Shown here: positions 62,060-64,000 of the stretch, piece by piece | How the letters are laid out: each line of letters opens with the position of its first letter | How positions within the stretch are numbered: position 1 is the stretch's first letter | DNA from: Saturnia japonica | Taxonomy: Eukaryota > Arthropoda > Insecta > Lepidoptera > Saturniidae | Length of the DNA stretch: 64,000 nucleotides | NCBI GenBank assembly: GCA_033032175.1 | Contig: CM065313.1 | Location: 18,949,327-19,013,326, forward strand | Direction: 5' to 3' | The notes under the pieces: generated by a model | Told to the model about the DNA's origin: nothing | What the model saw: the letters and a program-made list of their open reading frames with translations, nothing else | Database searches by the model: none | Made by a program: the position numbers and the translations under genes

Positions 62060-62675
62060 AGAAAGAATCACCAATACTAATATAAAATCGGTCACTAAAG
62101 AACGAAGACAGAATGAGTGAATGGGTTCTTAATGGCGCCATCCGCGCCACACGATTGGGGATTACGAGTGAATCGCGTGTTTGAATTTATATCGCAACCG
62201 TGAAATGATAATACCAAGGTTGGAGAGACCGCGTTATACGAAATATATTAAATGATGCGTGAAATTGAATTTTTGTGTGCGACACGTTTTCGAACTATCA
62301 TCTATCATCTTCGCACAGCTTTCACGTGAAAATGATATGAATGAAATAAGATAAGTATCTCTCTGGTTCTTTAAATCCGTTCAGCTATTTTTCAACCATG
62401 AAACACAAAAGTCAGAAATCATACTTATGCCGCTACTATGCCTCTTAGATACGGCTGCCATCAACTAAATTGGTGACGCCGGACAATAAATTGAAAATGC
62501 CTGGACATTTAGTAGATTTTTTTCCCTGGACTTCTTAAAAATTGTTTTAAAAAAAAAACTTAACTATTTTAGCAGCTTGTTCTCGATTTATTTTGTAATA
62601 ATGTCTGAAAACATCGACTCCATAATACAGCAAAAAATATAATTAAATACCTAACTAACAAGACAATTTAAAAAA
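62060..62675. other. No gene seen
   Basis: 62090-62330 is less AT-rich but holds no convincing frame. Nothing assigned. Confidence 0.5.
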
Positions 62676-62679
62676 AAAA

Positions 62680-62895
62680 AACCAATTTCAATGATTTAAA
62701 GGGTTCCCTTGTGTATCTTCGAAGTAGAAGGTCCAATTACCAATGAAATTAAAATGGGACCACCCTTAAGGTATCCCCTATCCTACAAAATAAGAATCAT
62801 CCAAATCGGTTCATATACAAAGAAGTTATGGCAAAACATCCATTAAAAAAAAACATTCGAATTGAGTAACCTTCATTGAGCATTTGTTGAAGGTC
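62680..62895 (-). repeat. Dispersed repeat family R1, copy 7
   Basis: Reads CGAAGTAGAAGGTCCAATTA and CCAATTTCAATGATTTAAAG, and ends TTGAAGGTCGGTTAA. It matches the copies at 48 and 49 kb. Confidence 0.7.
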
Positions 62896-63084
62896 GGTTA
62901 AATTATTAACAAACTATACTTACACAGATAATATAGTAAGATAATAAATTAGTCAATCTGTTATTTTTGATATTGATATAAATAAAATAATTATCTATGT
63001 AGGGTAAGAAAACCTACATGAAATTTAAATCATAACGTAAACAACAAATCATCAGATATATAACATTTTTTTTTTTGTTTAGTA

Positions 63085-63255
63085 ATTCGAGCTCTGGAAA
63101 CTCTACTCACAGTAGAAACATAACGCAAGGTTATCTGAATGCGATTTTCAGTAGGGTGATGGTATTCCACCAGTCGGACTGCCCGAAGTAGAAACAATTC
63201 CCCAAAGAATTTTTTGTGTGCCGTATCTCTTTTAACCTTACCTGTGTAATATGTA
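63085..63255 (+). repeat. Dispersed repeat family R5, copy 3
   Basis: GAGCTCTGGAAACTCTACTC and GGGTGATGGTATTCCACCAG match 58900-59000. Non-coding. The overlapping antisense frame 63030-63260 is a shadow of this repeat. Confidence 0.65.
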
Positions 63256-63259
63256 CTCA

Positions 63260-64000
63260 ATTGTGAAAGGAGAAAGGTATTTCTGGGCCCAGAATGTAAT
63301 TACTTGAAATATGGTTTATAAAATCGAATATATTTTTGTTTTTAAAATAGTACATCATTAAAATTCACAATCAACAAAATAAGTAAACTAATAACTTTAA
63401 AAGATAATAAACATAACCCTATTTTAATATTAATCCTCTTTCATAGAAGTTTATTTGCATGACTTCGCTTTTACGAAATATCCTAAATCTCTGCTTTTAG
63501 ATTACAAAAAATCCGCTTTTTTTCAGAGACTGTTTGATAATGCATTTGCTATTAATTTACACCGTTTTCATATATTTACACCTCTTTTTTACCCAGGCCC
63601 ATGTCTGTATGAAAGAGTATCCGTCTCCTTTACTATTTCCATGCCTGATGCTCATTGTTGCGACGAATTGTTGCCGATTGAAACAATAATTATTCGTTAT
63701 AAAAACAACGAATGGGTAGCGCAATAGTTGGGGCGTTAATTGGAAATGATTTTTGCCATTTGATAATTGATTTTGACCTACTATTATCATTTCAGTGGTT
63801 TGTTTCTTTAGGCAACACAACTTTTATTAAAGTTATAATATTAATTTTAAAATATACATAGTAGGTACGCATAATTGCATAGAAAGAAATTGCCTTCCTT
63901 TTCTTTCAAATGAGTATGATTGTATAAAACTGTTTAGTTCTCACATGTCTATTACTCCGAAGTTGATTTAAAACGTCACTGTCGTGACTATGTTCTAATG
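63260..64000. other. Right edge, no gene assigned
   Basis: Open frames of 90 codons (+, 63455-63727) and 87 codons (-, 63820-63557) overlap each other, and neither carries a known domain. The - strand frame contains an ATG at 63652 (context CAACAATGA) with a possible donor TGG|GTAAAA at 63588, so a small upstream exon cannot be excluded. Confidence 0.35.

Overview
The window reads as one AT-rich stretch of an insect nuclear genome, most likely a butterfly or moth (Lepidoptera). The evidence is a host gene split into many short exons with clean GT-AG junctions, an arthropod-type tRNA gene, tRNA-headed SINEs, and dense 5'-truncated LINE tails, MITEs and Tc1/mariner or pogo remnants of the kind common in Lepidoptera. 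There is no sign of bacterial or organellar sequence. The species cannot be named from the sequence alone.

Two host protein genes are clear. (1) A single-exon SLC22-type organic cation transporter lies on the + strand at 4590-6350. It has a TATA box and initiator about 50-85 bp upstream, and a decayed partial copy lies about 0.9 kb downstream (7255-7590). (2) A centaurin-gamma (AGAP family, Drosophila CenG1A) ArfGAP gene lies on the - strand. Thirteen coding exons are resolved between 51458 and 33356. All junction phases agree and give 820 residues covering the end of the GTPase-like domain, a PH domain split by an insert, the ArfGAP zinc finger, ankyrin repeats and the natural stop. The exons for the start of the GTPase-like domain were not found and probably lie beyond the right edge. 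A candidate alternative first exon (49673-49796) could make a protein without the GTPase-like domain. A tRNA-Glu (UUC) gene lies on the - strand at 57992-58063.

Nearly everything else is repeat or unassigned AT-rich DNA. Region by region: 1-4500 holds LINE and RTE tails and unassigned repeats. 4.5-7.6 kb holds the transporter and its pseudogene. 7.7-19.4 kb holds two SINEs, a tRNA-like sequence, paired GGCCGTTTTC-ended MITEs, a frameshifted non-LTR element with a C-terminal endonuclease-like region, and a small pogo-type MITE nested in an older repeat. 19.4-23.8 kb is mostly empty apart from one possible small exon. 23796-26443 is a pogo-like DNA transposon with both terminal inverted repeats, a TA target duplication and a broken transposase. 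27-33 kb holds a mariner fragment, foldback elements and a long AT-rich tract that may include the CenG1A 3' UTR. 33-51 kb is CenG1A, with introns full of repeats. 52393-54301 is a tandem array of a miniature LTR element (TRIM-like). 55-64 kb holds a broken Tc1/mariner transposase, the tRNA gene, SINE and LINE tails, and the 5' part of a Gypsy-type element (gag start and primer-binding site).

The most unusual structures are the tandem TRIM-like array whose units become more gapped from left to right, the bounded pogo element with repeated subterminal ACTTCGCC motifs, and the possible GTPase-less CenG1A transcript start.
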